Positions 21,892-33,947 are shown, counted from the stretch's first letter. The stretch is 64,000 nucleotides of DNA from Saposhnikovia divaricata (GCA_036435485.1 CM071596.1:17324001-17388000); one strand, 5' to 3'. The notes: generated by a model from the letters alone, not told the origin. A program made the numbers and translations.

Positions 21892-22450
21892 ATCATGATT
21901 ATCGACCCTTGACTAATCCCCTGACCAAAGTAGTACTTCTAGAATAGCAATCAAGAGCTCCCTTTTCCGCACACTTCTTTATAAATTAAATGACCTGCAT
22001 CGAAAGTCAATTTCCACCCAGTTAAACCAAATGGTGGATTTGAACTGGGAGTATAATGTTTTGTTTGGTTAAAACAGAGAAAAGGGAGGAAATAATATAA
22101 TGAGAGCACAAATTTTATAAGACAAGATTTGGGAATAAAATGAGTAGGAAGAAAAACTATTCAATTTCAAATTGGGGTGGTGCTGAATACAGTTCATTTT
22201 TACTAAATACAGTTTACTGAAATTACATCTAAATCCTTCTATGTATTAAATGAGAGCAGCTTTGAGTGTGGACATTACTAATAGCAACAGAAATCCATGT
22301 AACAACGTCTTCCATTAATAAAAAAAAAATCTTATATCACCTAAGTAATAAAGTTACAAAAATAAATAAATTTAAGTTTATTTTAAATATTTTTTTTGAA
22401 ATGAAGTTTATCTTATTAAAATTTTACATAATCATAATTTTAAATTTATA
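21892..22450. other. Spacer left of element B
   Basis: No supported gene. AT-rich from 22310; the ORF at 22266-22493 crosses into the LTR and shows no domain. Confidence 0.5.
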
Positions 22451-22953
22451 TGTCCGGGTTATCGAATTTCGATTAGGGTTTGTGTTTATTTAATGCTAAA
22501 GGATGGTGAGCTTCAAGCTTTAATGGTTGTTTCCGTGTTCGAGACTAATCGGTCCTCACAGAGTGCCTACGTATCTCGTTATTGAGAATCAAGCCAAAAA
22601 CGTAGTTCTGAGAATGATGGGTCAGGCCCTTTATATAGGCCGAGAAGCCTTAGAATCGTAGTAGGATTCAGATACTTGGTGGGCAAGCCACCGCCTAGAG
22701 GAAGGTTCTAGACTCCTTCCTTGTAGGAGTCCGTTTCCATATTGAATTAGGTACCTTGGAGGCTAAGTCTGGTAGGAATAGCATCCTTATCTGATTACTA
22801 TTGCTGAGCTGTTTATTTCCCTTAATATTAACTACGAAATTAATATTAAAATAGAGATTCTGTCCTCGTTAATGGGCCCCACGTTTGGACCATGCTGTGT
22901 CTAATTAATGCCATATTAAATGTGTCTTTAGGGCTTATTTTCAGCCCATATCA
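22451..22953 (-). repeat. 3' LTR of element B
   Basis: About 503 bp, differing from the right LTR at few positions. Its outer end reads TGTCCGGGTTATC, where the partner has TGTTGTGGAATAAAAATCGGG, so a short terminal deletion is likely. Confidence 0.92.
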
Positions 22954-23395
22954 TTTGCCCCCCAACTTCTAGGAAAACTGATCAAGTTTTCCTCGAAGTT
23001 TTAACGGCCTTTTCGAGACTTGGGTCAGGGTTTATTGCTTGTAGTACACTAGTGTTTCACGAATACCGTCTTAATGTAAAGTGTGGAGCGACCTACACAT
23101 TTACGACATTTGGCTTTATTCGAAGCTAATGGTATTTACGTCTTACAGGGAATTATAGATAATTTCCTTGCGTTCTTTATGTACCCACAGGTATTTTACT
23201 ATTTTTGGATGTTTTACAAAAAATACTTAATGGTACTTTCAAGCATAAAATAATTTTTAGAAATAATTTTTCTATTATTCGGGATTTTTTTGGAAATTAT
23301 TGTCCAATTTCCCAATTTTAAATCATTATTGGATTGTTTTCAGAATTTTTAAAGGATTTTCTTCCATTAATAATTTCAGAAAAATACCCTGCCAA
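22954..23395 (-). other. Polypurine tract and 3' untranslated region of element B
   Basis: The minus-strand tract GTTGGGGGGCAAA touches the LTR (22954-22966) and would prime plus-strand DNA. The next 150 bp closely match the same region beside the LTR at 46694, showing a shared family. No ORF. Confidence 0.8.
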
Positions 23396-23400
23396 AAATG

Positions 23401-23870
23401 AAGCGTCCTGGGCGGGGGTATCCCCGCCAAGGAGACCATTTTGCTTAGCCACGCCAAGAAAGTTGGTCTCCTGGGCGTGGGTATGCCCTCGTCTATCAAA
23501 AACCAACCTGGGCGTGGGTACCCCCGCCAAGGAGACACCTTCCTTAGGCACGCCTAGGAAGTTTGGTCTCCTGGGCGTGGGTGTACCTTCGTCCCTCAAA
23601 AACCAACCTGGGCGTGGGTACCCCCGCCAAGGAGACACCTTCCTTAGGCACGCCTAGGAAGTTTGGTCTTCTGGGCGTGGGTGTACCTTCGTCCCTCAAA
23701 AACCAACCTGGGCGTGGGTACCCGCCAAGAAGACACCTTCCTTAGGCACGCCTAGGAGGTTTGGTCTCCTGGGCTTGGGTATACCCTTGTTTGTAAAAAA
23801 TGAGCCTGGGCGTGGGTATCCCCGCCTAGAAGGTACTTTGCGAACCAACGCGTAGAAGTTTTATCCTCCT
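23401..23870. repeat. 100-bp minisatellite, about 4.5 copies
   Basis: The block AACCAACCTGGGCGTGGGTA recurs at exact 100-bp spacing (23501, 23601, 23701), with diverged units on both sides. The unit is GC-rich within an AT-rich element. Long ORFs in several frames here are by-products of the repeat. Such arrays between the last ORF and the 3' LTR are known in Tat-type elements. Confidence 0.92.
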
Positions 23871-24079
23871 GGGCATGGCCTTTTTAATTGGGCTTCCAGC
23901 CTTTCAACTCTGACAGATCCTTATCCTATTTTCTAAAATTGTCATAGAACTTTCTAGAATTTGGTAAAATCAATTCAAAATTTGAATTTCATGGGCTTCC
24001 CCCGCCTATTCAAAGGCCCAGTCACCTGTAGACAGCCCATTTACTTACTACAAACGGTTGAGTGACCGACCGTGAACTC

Positions 24080-24087
24080 TATAAAAG
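24080..24087 (+). promoter_or_regulatory. TATA box of the antisense ORF
   Basis: TATAAAAG sits 228 bp upstream of the antisense ORF start at 24315, with CTCACTTTTC-type pyrimidine-rich sequence about 30 bp downstream as a plausible start region. This supports transcription opposite to the element's own mRNA. Confidence 0.5.
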
Positions 24088-24314
24088 AGTGGTGTGCGTT
24101 CCTCATTTCACATCTCACTTTTCTGCAAAAATTTTCTCTCAATATCCCCCAAATACTTTCCAAAAAGCTCTGCTAGGGTTCTATCGTGAGGCGATTTCCG
24201 ACACCTTTCCACCGCCCTATTCCCCAGTTTTCGTTTGAAGATCGTTGAATCTTCATCTTCTCCAACTTCTACTTTCAATTTTTCTGGGTTCAAGCTTACA
24301 AAGGAAGCGCTTCA

Positions 24315-25691
24315 ATGGAAGATTCCAATTCTTCAGGCCAATCTCAACTCGCTCATACCTCTACCGCTGCTCCAAGGGTTTCAAGGGGTAAGAACCCTAA
24401 AACATCTCTTGTTCATGCCAGTGTTTTTTCCCTTAGAGATCTTTTAAACGAATTTGGCCAAGCTTTTCCCAATATGCTTCACTTAGATGCTTACGAGTAT
24501 AAATCAAAATACAAACAGCATAGGGTAGATATTTTAGCCCAACTTTTTCGTATTAATGGGCCTTATAGGGCGGTTGTTCCGGCCCCAAACGAAAGGGCTT
24601 GTCACCCAAAGCCTGGGGCAATTAGGGTTTACAAAGAAACTTTTTATGCTAGTTTCCGCCTTCCACCTCCTCCTTTTGTTTGCCGTCTTTTAGCTGAAGC
24701 CAGGGTTTGTCCAACCCAAGTTATGCCAAATGCATGGCGTTTTATTTATTGTTTCATGGTCCAGTGTAGGAAACATGGGCTTGAGCCCAATATTTCTGTC
24801 TTTCATTATTTATTCAAGTTTGTCAATTCTTCTGACAACTCAGATTCCGCTCCCGATTCCCTTCCTTATTGGAAGAGGGAGTGGTTTTACATCTTTTTGG
24901 ATGGGGATGATTGGGACAACTATTTTCGGCCCAATTTCTGCAGAGCCGTTGATGGGCCTGTCAGGAGTATAAAATTGGGCATGGAAGAAGAGGCTGCCAT
25001 AGCTTTGTTAACATCTGATAATTTGCATCAATGTGCAAATTTGATTTCTGAAGATTCGCTGCAGGCCCATGGGCTAAGCGATTTGGGTCCTGAGGGTAAT
25101 TAACTTGAAATCCTCACTTCTTGCCTTATTAAAAAATTTTATGCTAGATATAATTTTATGACATTTTGTACTCATTTTGCAGCCAAAGCTGCTCTGGGAG
25201 CAATTTTCAAGCAGAGGGAGGCTGCTGCTGCTGCTAGGGTAGTAACAGAAAATCCTCGGGCCAAAAGGGCCAGGACTGAGGATGCCTCTCCTGCAGCGGA
25301 GAGGGAGAGGAACAGGAAGCTGTAGCTGGAGGTGCAACAGAACAGGGAACACATCATAGCTGACTACAAGGCTTCTAAGGACTTTCAAGATGTCCTGAAT
25401 GCCGAGTATGATGCGAACTTTCCTGGTACCTTTAAGGAGTGCTGGGAGGAGATCATCGAGGAGCTGAGCGGGAAGATCGAGGGGGTGTCCCTGGAGAGAT
25501 TCCCGGTTCCTGCTATCCCTGGAGTAACAGCTGCTTTGGAGGTTGCTACAGAGGCAGCTGTGGATGGGGACTCTCAGCCCACTCAGGATCCACCTTCTTC
25601 TCCTGGGGTAGAGGAGTTAGATAGCTCTGCTAAAGGAGCAGATCTTCCTCTTACCCAAGGAGATGTTGCAGTTGATGACTTAGATGTGTAG
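24315..25691 (+). pseudogene. Antisense extra ORF of element B (two exons, one in-frame stop)
   Basis: It lies between the pol end and the 3' LTR, opposite in strand to gag-pol. Exon 1 (24315-25095) encodes about 260 residues with FVCRLLAEARVCPTQVMPN, AWRFIYCFMVQCRKHGL and FHYLFKFV. This pattern resembles the plant putative gypsy-type transposon protein family, a resemblance recalled and not searched. A donor GAG G/GTAAT (25096) and acceptor TTTTGCAG (25182) remove 87 bp and keep the frame. Exon 2 (25183-25691) is a charged helical region with REAAAAARVV and an acidic tail. A TAG at 25323-25325 interrupts exon 2, so only a 300-residue product is possible from this copy. Spliced length would be about 430 codons. 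The function of such antisense ORFs is unknown. Confidence 0.7.
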
Positions 25692-26109
25692 ATGGCCCTG
25701 CGTGGCTTATTTCTGTTTTTTATCATTATTTATTCCGAACTTTTGCCCTTCGGGGTTTATGATGTAAAACTTAAATTTAACTTATCTATGCAGTTAGTTT
25801 CTTTTGTTTCCATATTCTTGTTTTTGCTTATAGTTTGTTGCGCTCTTGTACTTGGCCCCTTGGCTTATACTATACTCAAAAATTTATACATCGTTTGTCT
25901 TTTAAAATAACAAAACGAAAGAAGTAATCTGATGGAAGCAAAAACAAACTTTATTGATAAGCTGACATAATGTCAATGGAATGGGTTCAACCCTTACATA
26001 GATAGTCTACTTCCTACTCTGAGCTTAGTGGCTCTGGAATGGTTTCATCGAACCTTATTTCTATTTCTCCTAATAAATAGATAGAAAGCTGAATCCGTAC
26101 AAGGATAGC

Positions 26110-28047
26110 TCAAATATAATAAATCTTCAGGTTCAAAGCATGCCAAGTTCGTGGCACTTCGTTCCCATCTAATGTCTCCAACTTGTAGGATCCTCGTCCT
26201 AGTGTCTTCTTGACTCGATATGGCCCTTCCCAGTTAGGGGCTAGCTTTCCTTTCTATCCAACTCCTGAAGCTTCTACTTTCCTTAGAACCAAGTCGCCTT
26301 GTCGAAAGAACCTCTCCTTAACCCTTAAATTGTAGTAGAAAGACGCTCTCTTCTGATGCTCTGCATTCCTGGCATTTGCTTCGTCCATAACCTCATCAAT
26401 TAGGTCAAGGGCGAGTCTCATGCCCTCTTCATTAACTTCTAGTTCATATGCTTCAACTCGAGGTGATGCGTGCATAATCTCGAGGGGTACAACTGCCTCG
26501 GCCCCGTAAGCCAACAAGAACGGGGTTGCTCCAGTTGATACTTTACAGGTGGTATGATACGCCCATAGTATAGGCAATAGCTCCACCCAAGTGTTCCTAG
26601 AACGTTCGACCCTCTTCTTCAGCCCATCAAGGATGATTCGATTGGCGACCTCTTCCTGTCCATTTGCTTGCGGATGTGCTACTGAAGTAAAGCGAAGCTC
26701 AATGGCATTTTCCTCACAGTACTTCTTAAATTCTTCATTGTTAAACTGTGTCCCATTATCCGTCACAAGGACTCGAGGGATCCCATATCTGCAAATGATG
26801 CTCTGCCAAAAGAACTGGGAAACTTTCTTGGTGGTTATTTTGGCCAAAGGCTTAGCCTCAATCCACTTAGTGAAGTAGTCGATGGCAACTATCAGAAACT
26901 TCCTTTGTGCTGAAGCTACGGGGAAAGGACCAAGTATATCCATTCCCCACATTGCGAATGGAATAGGGGAGCTAATTGACGTTAACATCTCAGGCGGCTG
27001 CCTTACTATTGGAGCATGCTTTTGGCATCTATCGCACCACTTGACATAGCTCTGTGCATCAGCCAACATCTCTGGCCAGTAGAATCCCAAACGGGTTATT
27101 TTGTGAGCTAGGGCTCTGCCCCCCAAGTGCTGCCCACAGATACCTTCATGAACTTCTTCCAACGCTTCCCTTGCCTCTTGGGACCTCAGACACTTCAAGT
27201 ATGGGATGACAAAAGACCTTTTATAAAGGACGCCTTCAATCAAGGCATATCTCAATGCTCTTACTGACAGCTTTCGTGCCTCCGAGGCATTGTCAGGGAG
27301 CCATCCGGTTTCGAGGTGAGCTTTGATAGGCTCTATCCAACAGCTTCCTACATCAATCGGTGCCACCAATTTTGAGTTGATGGTCGGGGCCTTCAAGACC
27401 TGGAAGTAAACACTTCCTGCATAATTTTCTATCTCAGAAGAAGCGAACTTGGACAAGGCATCGGCCTTAACGTTCTCCTCTCTCGGAATATGTTCCACAT
27501 AACACTCATCAAATTGAGTCATCACTGCCTTCACAACTCTCAAATACTTCACCATAGTTTCATCCTTGGCCTCAAATTCACCATTTACTTGTGATACCAC
27601 TAGTCTTGAATCCCCACATACTTTGAGATTTTTGACCCTCATGATCCTGGCCAAGCCTAAACCGGCTATCAAGGCTTCATACTCAGCTTCGTTGTTGGTT
27701 GTCGGAAAGTCCAACTTCAAAGCATACTCCACCATGAACCCATCGGGGCTTTTTAAAACCACACATGCACCACTAGATTTTGTTTTTGATGCTCCATCAA
27801 AATAGAGCACCCAATACTCCTTCAGATCAGGCCTAAGCTCTTCATCTTTATCCTTTTCCCCAGGGGTAGCTATCATTTCCTGCCCCCCGACTTCTTGGTT
27901 GTTAATGGTGCATTCAACCACGAAGTCAGCCAATGCCTGAGCCTTAATGGCTGTTCGAGGCTTATATGTGATATCAAACTTTCCTAACTCAATTGCCCAC
28001 TTTATTAACCTTCCACTGGCCTTAGGGCTATGCAATATATTTCTCAA
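26110..28047 (-). pseudogene. Element B archaeal-type RNase H and integrase (pol C-terminal part)
   Basis: The segment opens in the degenerate Ty3 RNase H end (AQALADFVVE). The archaeal-type RNase H follows with LYFDGASKTKSSG, NNEAEYEALIAGL and VCGDSRLV, a hallmark of Tat elements. Integrase has the zinc finger HLGGRALAHKI to WCDRCQKHA. Its catalytic D,D context is WGMDILGPFP and VTDNGTQF, ending with NGQEEVANR. The frame meets a TAG at 26254-26256. The same frame then continues with KGKLAPNWEGPY to a TGA at 26110, which I take as the original pol end. It is joined in frame upstream past another TAG at 28081-28083. Confidence 0.88.
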
Positions 28048-28080
28048 CTGCTGGTTTGTCAGAACTTGAATCTTATGTGC

Positions 28081-28611
28081 CTAGAAGTATGGTCGCAACT
28101 TCCTCGAGGTAGTCACTAATGCCAAAGCAAACTTTTCAGTGGGTGAGTAATTCAACTCAGCCCCATGCAACACTTTGCTCACGTAGTAGATAGGTTTCTG
28201 GATTTTCTCCTCTTCTCGAATGAGGACAGCACTCAATGCTTGTTCAGATACCGCCAGGTATAGGTAAAGAGTCTCCACAGGACCTGGTTTGGCCAACAAC
28301 GGGGCTTCAGTCATGTATTTCTTCAATTGCTCAAAGGCCTCTTGGCTCTCAGGGGTCCACTCAAAATTTTTCACCTTCTTCAATGCTTGAAAGAAAGGAA
28401 AGCATTTATCACTAGACTTGGAGATGAATCTTCCTAAAGCCGCTACCCGGCCTGTCAACTTCTGCACATCTCTTATAGAGCGTGGCGGTTCCATATCTAA
28501 GATCGGCTTGATCTTGTCAGGGTTGGCCTCTATGCCTCTCTTTGAAACCATCAAACCTAAGAATTTTCCAGATCCAACACCAAAAGCACACTTGGTTGGA
28601 TTCAACATCAT
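28081..28611 (-). pseudogene. Element B RT connection and first RNase H
   Basis: A 176-residue segment. It begins with the RT thumb region NPTKCAFGVGSGKFLG, then TGRVAALGRFISKS and the weak RNase H core LYLYLAVSEQALSAVL, where the usual first catalytic Asp position is not obvious. It is shifted by one base from the upstream RT segment at about 28609 and ends at an in-frame TAG (28081-28083) whose frame continues into the next segment. Confidence 0.85.
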
Positions 28612-30869
28612 TTGTGGTGCCTCAGCACTTCGAATGCCTCTTTGAGTTGTTTAATGTGGTCTGCCTTGAACAGGCTCTTGACCAGCATGTCGTCAACATA
28701 GACCTCCATGGTTTTTCCGATCAGATGGGCGAATATTTTGTTCACCAGTCGTTGGTATGTAGCTCCTGCATTCTTTAGACCAAAAGCCATAACAAGGTAG
28801 CAGAAAACACCAAAGTCAGTTATGAAATATACCTTTGGGATGTCATCCTTGTGCATCCTAATCTGATTGTAGCCGCTGAACCCATCCATAAAGCTCAACA
28901 TCTCATGTCTGGTTGTGGCATCTATCAACATATCTATCCTTGGCAGGGGAAAACAATCCTTCGGGCATGCATCATTCAAATCAGTGAAGTCTATACACAT
29001 CCTCCACTTCCCGTTTGCCTTCTTGACCATCACAGGGTTAGCCAACCATTCGGGGAACTGTATCTCTTCAATAAATCCAGCCTCTAAAAGCTTGTCAACT
29101 TCTTGCTTAATGGCCTCTTGCCTTTCAGGAGCAAAATTTCTCTTCTTTTGTTTTATTGTCTTCCGCCCAGGATCAACGTTCAACTTGTGAGTTATGAGTT
29201 GGGGATCAATCCCTGGCATATCAGCTACTGTCCAAGAAAACACATCGTTATTCTCTTGCAAAAATGCTATCAACTTGCCCTTCAGGGGTTCCTTCAAAGA
29301 AGCTCCTACATAAGTTACTTTCTCAGGGTCGCTCAACTCTAGAGGAATAGGGACTAAGTCCTCTGCTGGCTTCCCTCGATGTTCATCATCATCACGGACA
29401 TCCATGTCTTCAATCGGAAATATCTGCCCCCCGATTCCATCAGCTCTTAATGCGGATACGTAGCAGCTTCTTGCCATTTTCTGATCACCCTTTTGTTCTC
29501 CAACACCATTCCTGGTTTGAAACTTAATTTTCATGTGGTATGTAGAGGCAACTGCCTTGAATGCGTGAAGTCCAGTCCTCCCAAGGATTGCGTTATAAGT
29601 CGAGGATGCCTTTATCACAAGAAAATTCAGCATCTGAGTAGCTTCCTTAGGTTCTTGCCCGATTGTCACGGGTAACTGAATAGTCCCTTCAACCTTGGAC
29701 TCGACTCCATTAAACCCGTATATCGGCATGTTGGTCGGGGTCAACTGAGAGTCAGTGTATCCCATCTTTACGAATGCGTCATGAAACAAAATATCAACAG
29801 AAGCTCCATTGTCTATCAAGACTCGCTTCACCTCCGAATTTCCAATAATAGGGGCTATGACCAACGGGTCGCCATGGGGGAACTTCACCCCTTCAAGGTC
29901 TGAATCATCAAACCCAATTGCTATTTCAGTCCTAGCACGTTTAGGGGCTTCTCCCATGATGTGCATCACTTCTCTGGCATATGCCTTTCGAGAGTTTCGA
30001 GTTGTTCCGGCCGCCGTTGGGCCTCCCCAAATCATGTTAATAATTTGCCCTCGGGGCTGTTGATTATGATCACGATCACGATCGTTATCTCTTCTGTCAT
30101 TGTCTCTTCTATCATAGTCCCTTCTTTGGGTTCCACGATCATCACCCTTTGTGAACTTGTTCAGCTTCCCTTTTCGGATCAAGAACTCAATTTCATCCTT
30201 CAACTGTCTACAATCATCTGTATCATGCCCCACATCAAGGTGGTACCTACAGTACTGCTCCTTATTTCTTTTTGCGGGATCACCCCTAAGTGGCTTCGGC
30301 CATCGAAAGTCTTTATCCTTTTCAATATCTAACAAGATCTGACTCCTAGGAGCGTTCAACCTTGCATAATCAGAAAATCTAAGTTCCAAACCTTTCTTTG
30401 GCGGTGACTCAGAGTCTTTGCTAGTCCGGGGATACTTGTCCCTAGCATCGTACTCTTGCTCTTGCTTTCGTTTCTTTGAGTCGTTGGAACCCTTGCCATT
30501 GCCCCCTACGGCTTCCTTCTTCATGCTGTCCTCAGCCTTGATGTACTTGTCGGCCCTTCGTTGGAGCTCGGCCATGTTTTCAGGAGGATGTTTTGCCAAA
30601 GACCTTTTAAAGAAGAGATCAGTGGTTCCGTGTTCCAGGGCTACCATGGCCACCTTATTTTCCAGATCAGTGATATTCAACGTCTCCTTAGTGAATCGCT
30701 TGAGATAATCCCTTAAATTCTCATTCTTCCCTTGCACCACATACATGAGAGATGCAGAACTTTTTTCATGAACTCTCCCACTAATGAACTTGCTGACAAA
30801 GGCAGCGCTTAACTCCTTAAAAAAACCAATCGAATTCGCAGGTAGGCGGCTATACCACCTTTGAGCCAT
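28608..30869 (-). pseudogene. Element B gag C-terminus, protease and RT
   Basis: A 753-residue open segment. It holds the gag capsid end (MAQRWYSRLP, YLKRFTKET) and a C-x2-H-x4-H-x4-C type knuckle (CRYHLDVGHDTDDC, residues about 215-230). An RD-rich low-complexity run RRDYDRRDNDRRDNDRDRD follows. The protease active site is VLIDNGASVDILF near residue 340. RT begins about residue 560 with PVMVKKANGKWRMCIDF, FSGYNQIRM and the catalytic YVDD box (EVYVDDMLVKS). It ends where a one-base shift separates the RT thumb. The normal gag start is upstream, beyond a TAG at 30921-30923. Confidence 0.9.
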
Positions 30870-30920
30870 GCCCGACAGGGTTTGATGAAACGCCCTACAA
30901 TTTAAGGCGTCGCTTGCAGG

Positions 30921-31843
30921 CTACAGCAGCAGTGCGTTTGAGAATGTCCTGACATGGTTTGCGGGGTCGCCCGTTCCATCATAAGCCTTAATTGTCGGCA
31001 TCTTGAACTTCCTTGAGATGCGGGCATTCATCACCTCCTCAGTAAACGGAGGTGTGGGATCATCAGGATCCCCAAGTGGCATCAGATCCTTGGGGTTGCT
31101 TCTGGGGGTGTCCACCCTTGTCGATTTTTCAGTTGGGGCATCGGCCCTACGCTGTCTCCTTGAAGGCCTTTCCAGATTTATAGTGGGAATCCTCCTTATA
31201 ATTGGAGGAGATCGAATCAGACTTCGCCTTGCTTGCTCCCTAGCAATATCATCCTTCAACCTTTGGATCTCAACCTCATGAGCCTTAATCCTTTCCTCAG
31301 CCGTTTGTGGAGGTCCATCATGGATTCTTTGGGACCTCCTTCGAGGCTCTCTACTAGCACATCGCCTCCTTGGGGCTTCTTCGCGATCATCATCGTCATC
31401 CTCAGATGTCGAATCATCAGTATAGGGGCCAGAGTAGTCATCGTACTCTCGATCTCGGATCTGTAAGGCATGACCGCTAGGTCCAGGTTCCCTTTGTTGA
31501 GGGGGATAATTAGGCAACCCATACATCGGGTTGGTATTCAAGGGGAGATCCGTAGTGTGGATCTGTATTCCCGGGGGTAGTGTACGATCAACGTTATCAA
31601 GAGGAGAAACCACCATCTGAAGAGGGTTAGTTTCTTGGTTTTGAGGGATAATCACGGGTAAAGTTCCCTCAACATGGGGAATGTCCCTGGGGGATGAGAG
31701 GCTAAAGGTTGAACGACCGTCCCTGTTGATGGGGGTAATTGTCCTTCTTCAGCAGTGATAAGCGGATCAGAGGTGGCAGGTGGAGCAGAGCTAAGGGGCA
31801 TGGCCTCAGTCGAGGTTGACGTTGTCCTTCGTGTTTGAACCAT
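30921..31843 (-). pseudogene. Element B gag N-terminal part
   Basis: The gag ATG is at 31843-31841. The first 63 codons run to a shift at about 31652. The frame then continues from 31655 to a TAG at 30921-30923 (GCTGCTGTAGCC), beyond which the same frame enters the 28608-30869 segment. The sequence is proline/serine rich, then has an acidic YTDDSTSEDDDDD stretch, arginine-rich REEAPRRR, a predicted coiled coil (ERIKAHEVEIQRLKDDIA), and the capsid entry FKMPTIKAYDGTGDP. Two lesions block a full gag. Confidence 0.85.
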
Positions 31844-31857
31844 GGTTGATGTTTTCT

Positions 31858-31876
31858 TCCCACAGATGGCGCCAAA
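31858..31876 (-). other. Primer-binding site region of element B
   Basis: TTTGGCGCCATCTGTGGGA directly abuts the 5' LTR on the minus strand. The TGGCGCC core is the form typical of Tat and Athila elements rather than the initiator-Met form of element A. Confidence 0.75.
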
Positions 31877-32391
31877 TGTTGTGGAATAAAAATCGGGTTA
31901 TCGAATTGTGATTAGGGTTTGTGTTTATTTAATGCTAAAGGATAGTAAGCTTCGAGCTTTAATGGCTGTTTCCGTGTTCGAGACTAATCGGTCCTCACAG
32001 AGTGCCTACGTATCTCGTTATTGAGAATCAAGCCAAAAACGTAGTTCTGAGAATGAGGGGTCAGACCCTTTATATAGGCTGAGAAGCCTTAGAATCGTAG
32101 TAGGATTCGGATACTTGGTGGGCAAACCACCGCCTTGAGGAAGGTTCTAGACTCCTTCCTTGTAGGAGTCCGTTTCCATATTGAATTAGGTACCTTGGAG
32201 GCTAAGTCTGGTAGGAATAGCATCCTTATCTGATTACTATTGCTGAGCTATTTATTTCCCTTAATATTAACTACGAAATTAATATTAAAATAGAGATTCT
32301 GACCTCGTTAATGGCCCCACGTTTGGACCATGGTGGGTCTAATTAATGCCATATTAAATGTGTCTCTAGGGCTTATTTTCAGCCCATATCA
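31877..32391 (-). repeat. 5' LTR of element B
   Basis: 515 bp, TG to CA ends intact on the minus strand (TGATATGGGC to CCACAACA). It shares high identity with 22451-22953. Confidence 0.93.
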
Positions 32392-33589
32392 CATATTCTT
32401 AACAAATTTTCAATTTTAAATATTTAATATCATAAATTAATACAATAATATAACAATTGTTTTACTTTCATTAGTACTATTTTTGATATTCTTACAGTAA
32501 AATTTCTATAAATTAATGTTATTGAGATAGGTGAATTTTATTAATTTATAGAGATTATTAATTGATCGAATTTAAATTTATATTGTCGTCCTTATGTTGG
32601 GAAGTATTGAAAATATTAATTTATCGTGACATCGACTATTAATTTAACAAGGTTTTACTATATTTTATCTAATATATAATTTTGTTTTTTTATAAAAGGT
32701 ATTTTAAAAGTAATGACAATCCAGAACAACTGAGATGCTTCTCTCAAAACCTAGAAAATCATCATTATTAGATAATTGTACGTAGTTAAATCATAAAATG
32801 AATAATTGTGTATTACAACATAGATGGAAATTAAATTGAAAATCCAAAAAATTTGCCTCTGAAATCTTGAATGAATGAATTTTTTCTTTTATTCACACAA
32901 ATTTTGACAATTTTTTCTAAACTTATCGTATAAGTACTCCATGTAAATTAACAATTCATAGCGATAAATTTTTTAAAATAATTATTATTTACTATTTTAA
33001 ATAACAATATATAATTTTTTAAAATTGATATGAAATTAACCACGTCCTTAACAACTTTTTAGGATTGAATATCAAATATCACAAAATTATGATTCACGTT
33101 TTGGTTTAAGTTACTAGTTAATAAAAGAAAAATGACCTTCAATGTTAAAATTTATCTAACAAATTATTTGTTTTCCTGTTTTTAGAATATTACAAAGACT
33201 CTTTTAACTCATTTTTAAATATAATATAAAATTTGATTTAGTGATTTAATGTGTATTCGCCTTAAACAATAATTCATACAAATTTGTTATATAATATAAG
33301 TTAAGAGTGCCCATTAACTCTTAAGATTGAAGGATAAAAAAAATGAATAAGTTTAATAGGCTTATAGTAATAAAAAATGACATCCTTTTTTATATTTGAA
33401 ATTAAGAATCATTAGAAAATGGTATAAAATGGTTCGGGGAGGTAGTCTGACAACGATAAATTTAATATAGTGCGTCTAGAAAAATGGAAAAGCATTGAAT
33501 ACAGTGAATTGTACATAAAATGAATCAAGGTTAATTTTGTAATTGCACTGACCTGTATTTAGGAATGTTGAACTGCATTCAGAAACTAA
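32392..33589. other. AT-rich spacer
   Basis: No gene, TIR pair or RNA gene could be supported. Confidence 0.5.
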
Positions 33590-33947
33590 GTTTTTAAGAG
33601 CCATTAAGAGTCTTTTGGAGCAACATTTTCATTCTCTTTCCTCATTTTTTGAGTTAAGAGCTTGAGTAGAGAGTCTCTTGGAGATGCTCTAAGAGCCTCT
33701 TCTCTCTACTCATTTCTAAGAACCACTAGTAGCCCCTAACTTGTGTTTTAATAATAAAATATTTATGTCCACCAATTCTTGCACAACTTTTGGTTATAGT
33801 GGGGTTAATTTATTAAAAATTATAAATAAAGAGCTAATATAAAGAGGATTGTTGAAGTTTGACACATAAATCAATGTAATAACTTGCTAAAAGCCATTTA
33901 TTTATATTATTTTGAAGAGTGAAGCTAGAAGTCTCTTGGAGATGCTC
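33590..33947. mobile_element. MITE copy, uninterrupted (left boundary approximate)
   Basis: The right end reads GTCTCTTGGAGATGCTC before TTA. The interior from about 33700 to the right end aligns with the MITE at 34724-35017 plus 39559-39626, including AAATCAATGTAATAACTTGC at 33870-33890. That run is the empty-site equivalent of the Helitron insertion. The left part contains an inverted block relative to the other copy. The superfamily is unsure; ends like GAGCATCTCCAAGAG are common in plant MITEs. Confidence 0.6.

Larger units (their letters stand above)
22451..32391 (-). mobile_element. Tat-lineage Ty3 LTR retrotransposon with antisense ORF (element B)
   Basis: A 9.9-kb minus-strand element. 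LTRs lie at 22451-22953 (3') and 31877-32391 (5'), TGATATGGGC to CCACAACA on the minus strand. The PBS-type sequence TTTGGCGCCATCTGTGGGAA follows the 5' LTR and a GTTGGGGGGCAAA purine tract abuts the 3' LTR. The order is gag, protease, RT, RNase H, a second archaeal-type RNase H, integrase. Between pol and the 3' LTR lie an antisense spliced ORF and a 100-bp minisatellite. The second RNase H and the extra antisense ORF point to the Tat lineage (Ogre/Grande/Retand relatives). The left LTR lacks the first roughly 14 bp seen in the right one, and no matching TSD was found. Several stops and frameshifts make it non-autonomous. Confidence 0.92.

Noticed and set aside
23318..23745. Several overlapping proline/glycine-rich ORFs on both strands
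   Set aside because: They are translations of the 100-bp minisatellite, repeating with it in all frames.
25692..25910. 72-codon ORF after the antisense ORF
   Set aside because: Begins right after the antisense ORF stop and looks like 3' trailer; no domain.
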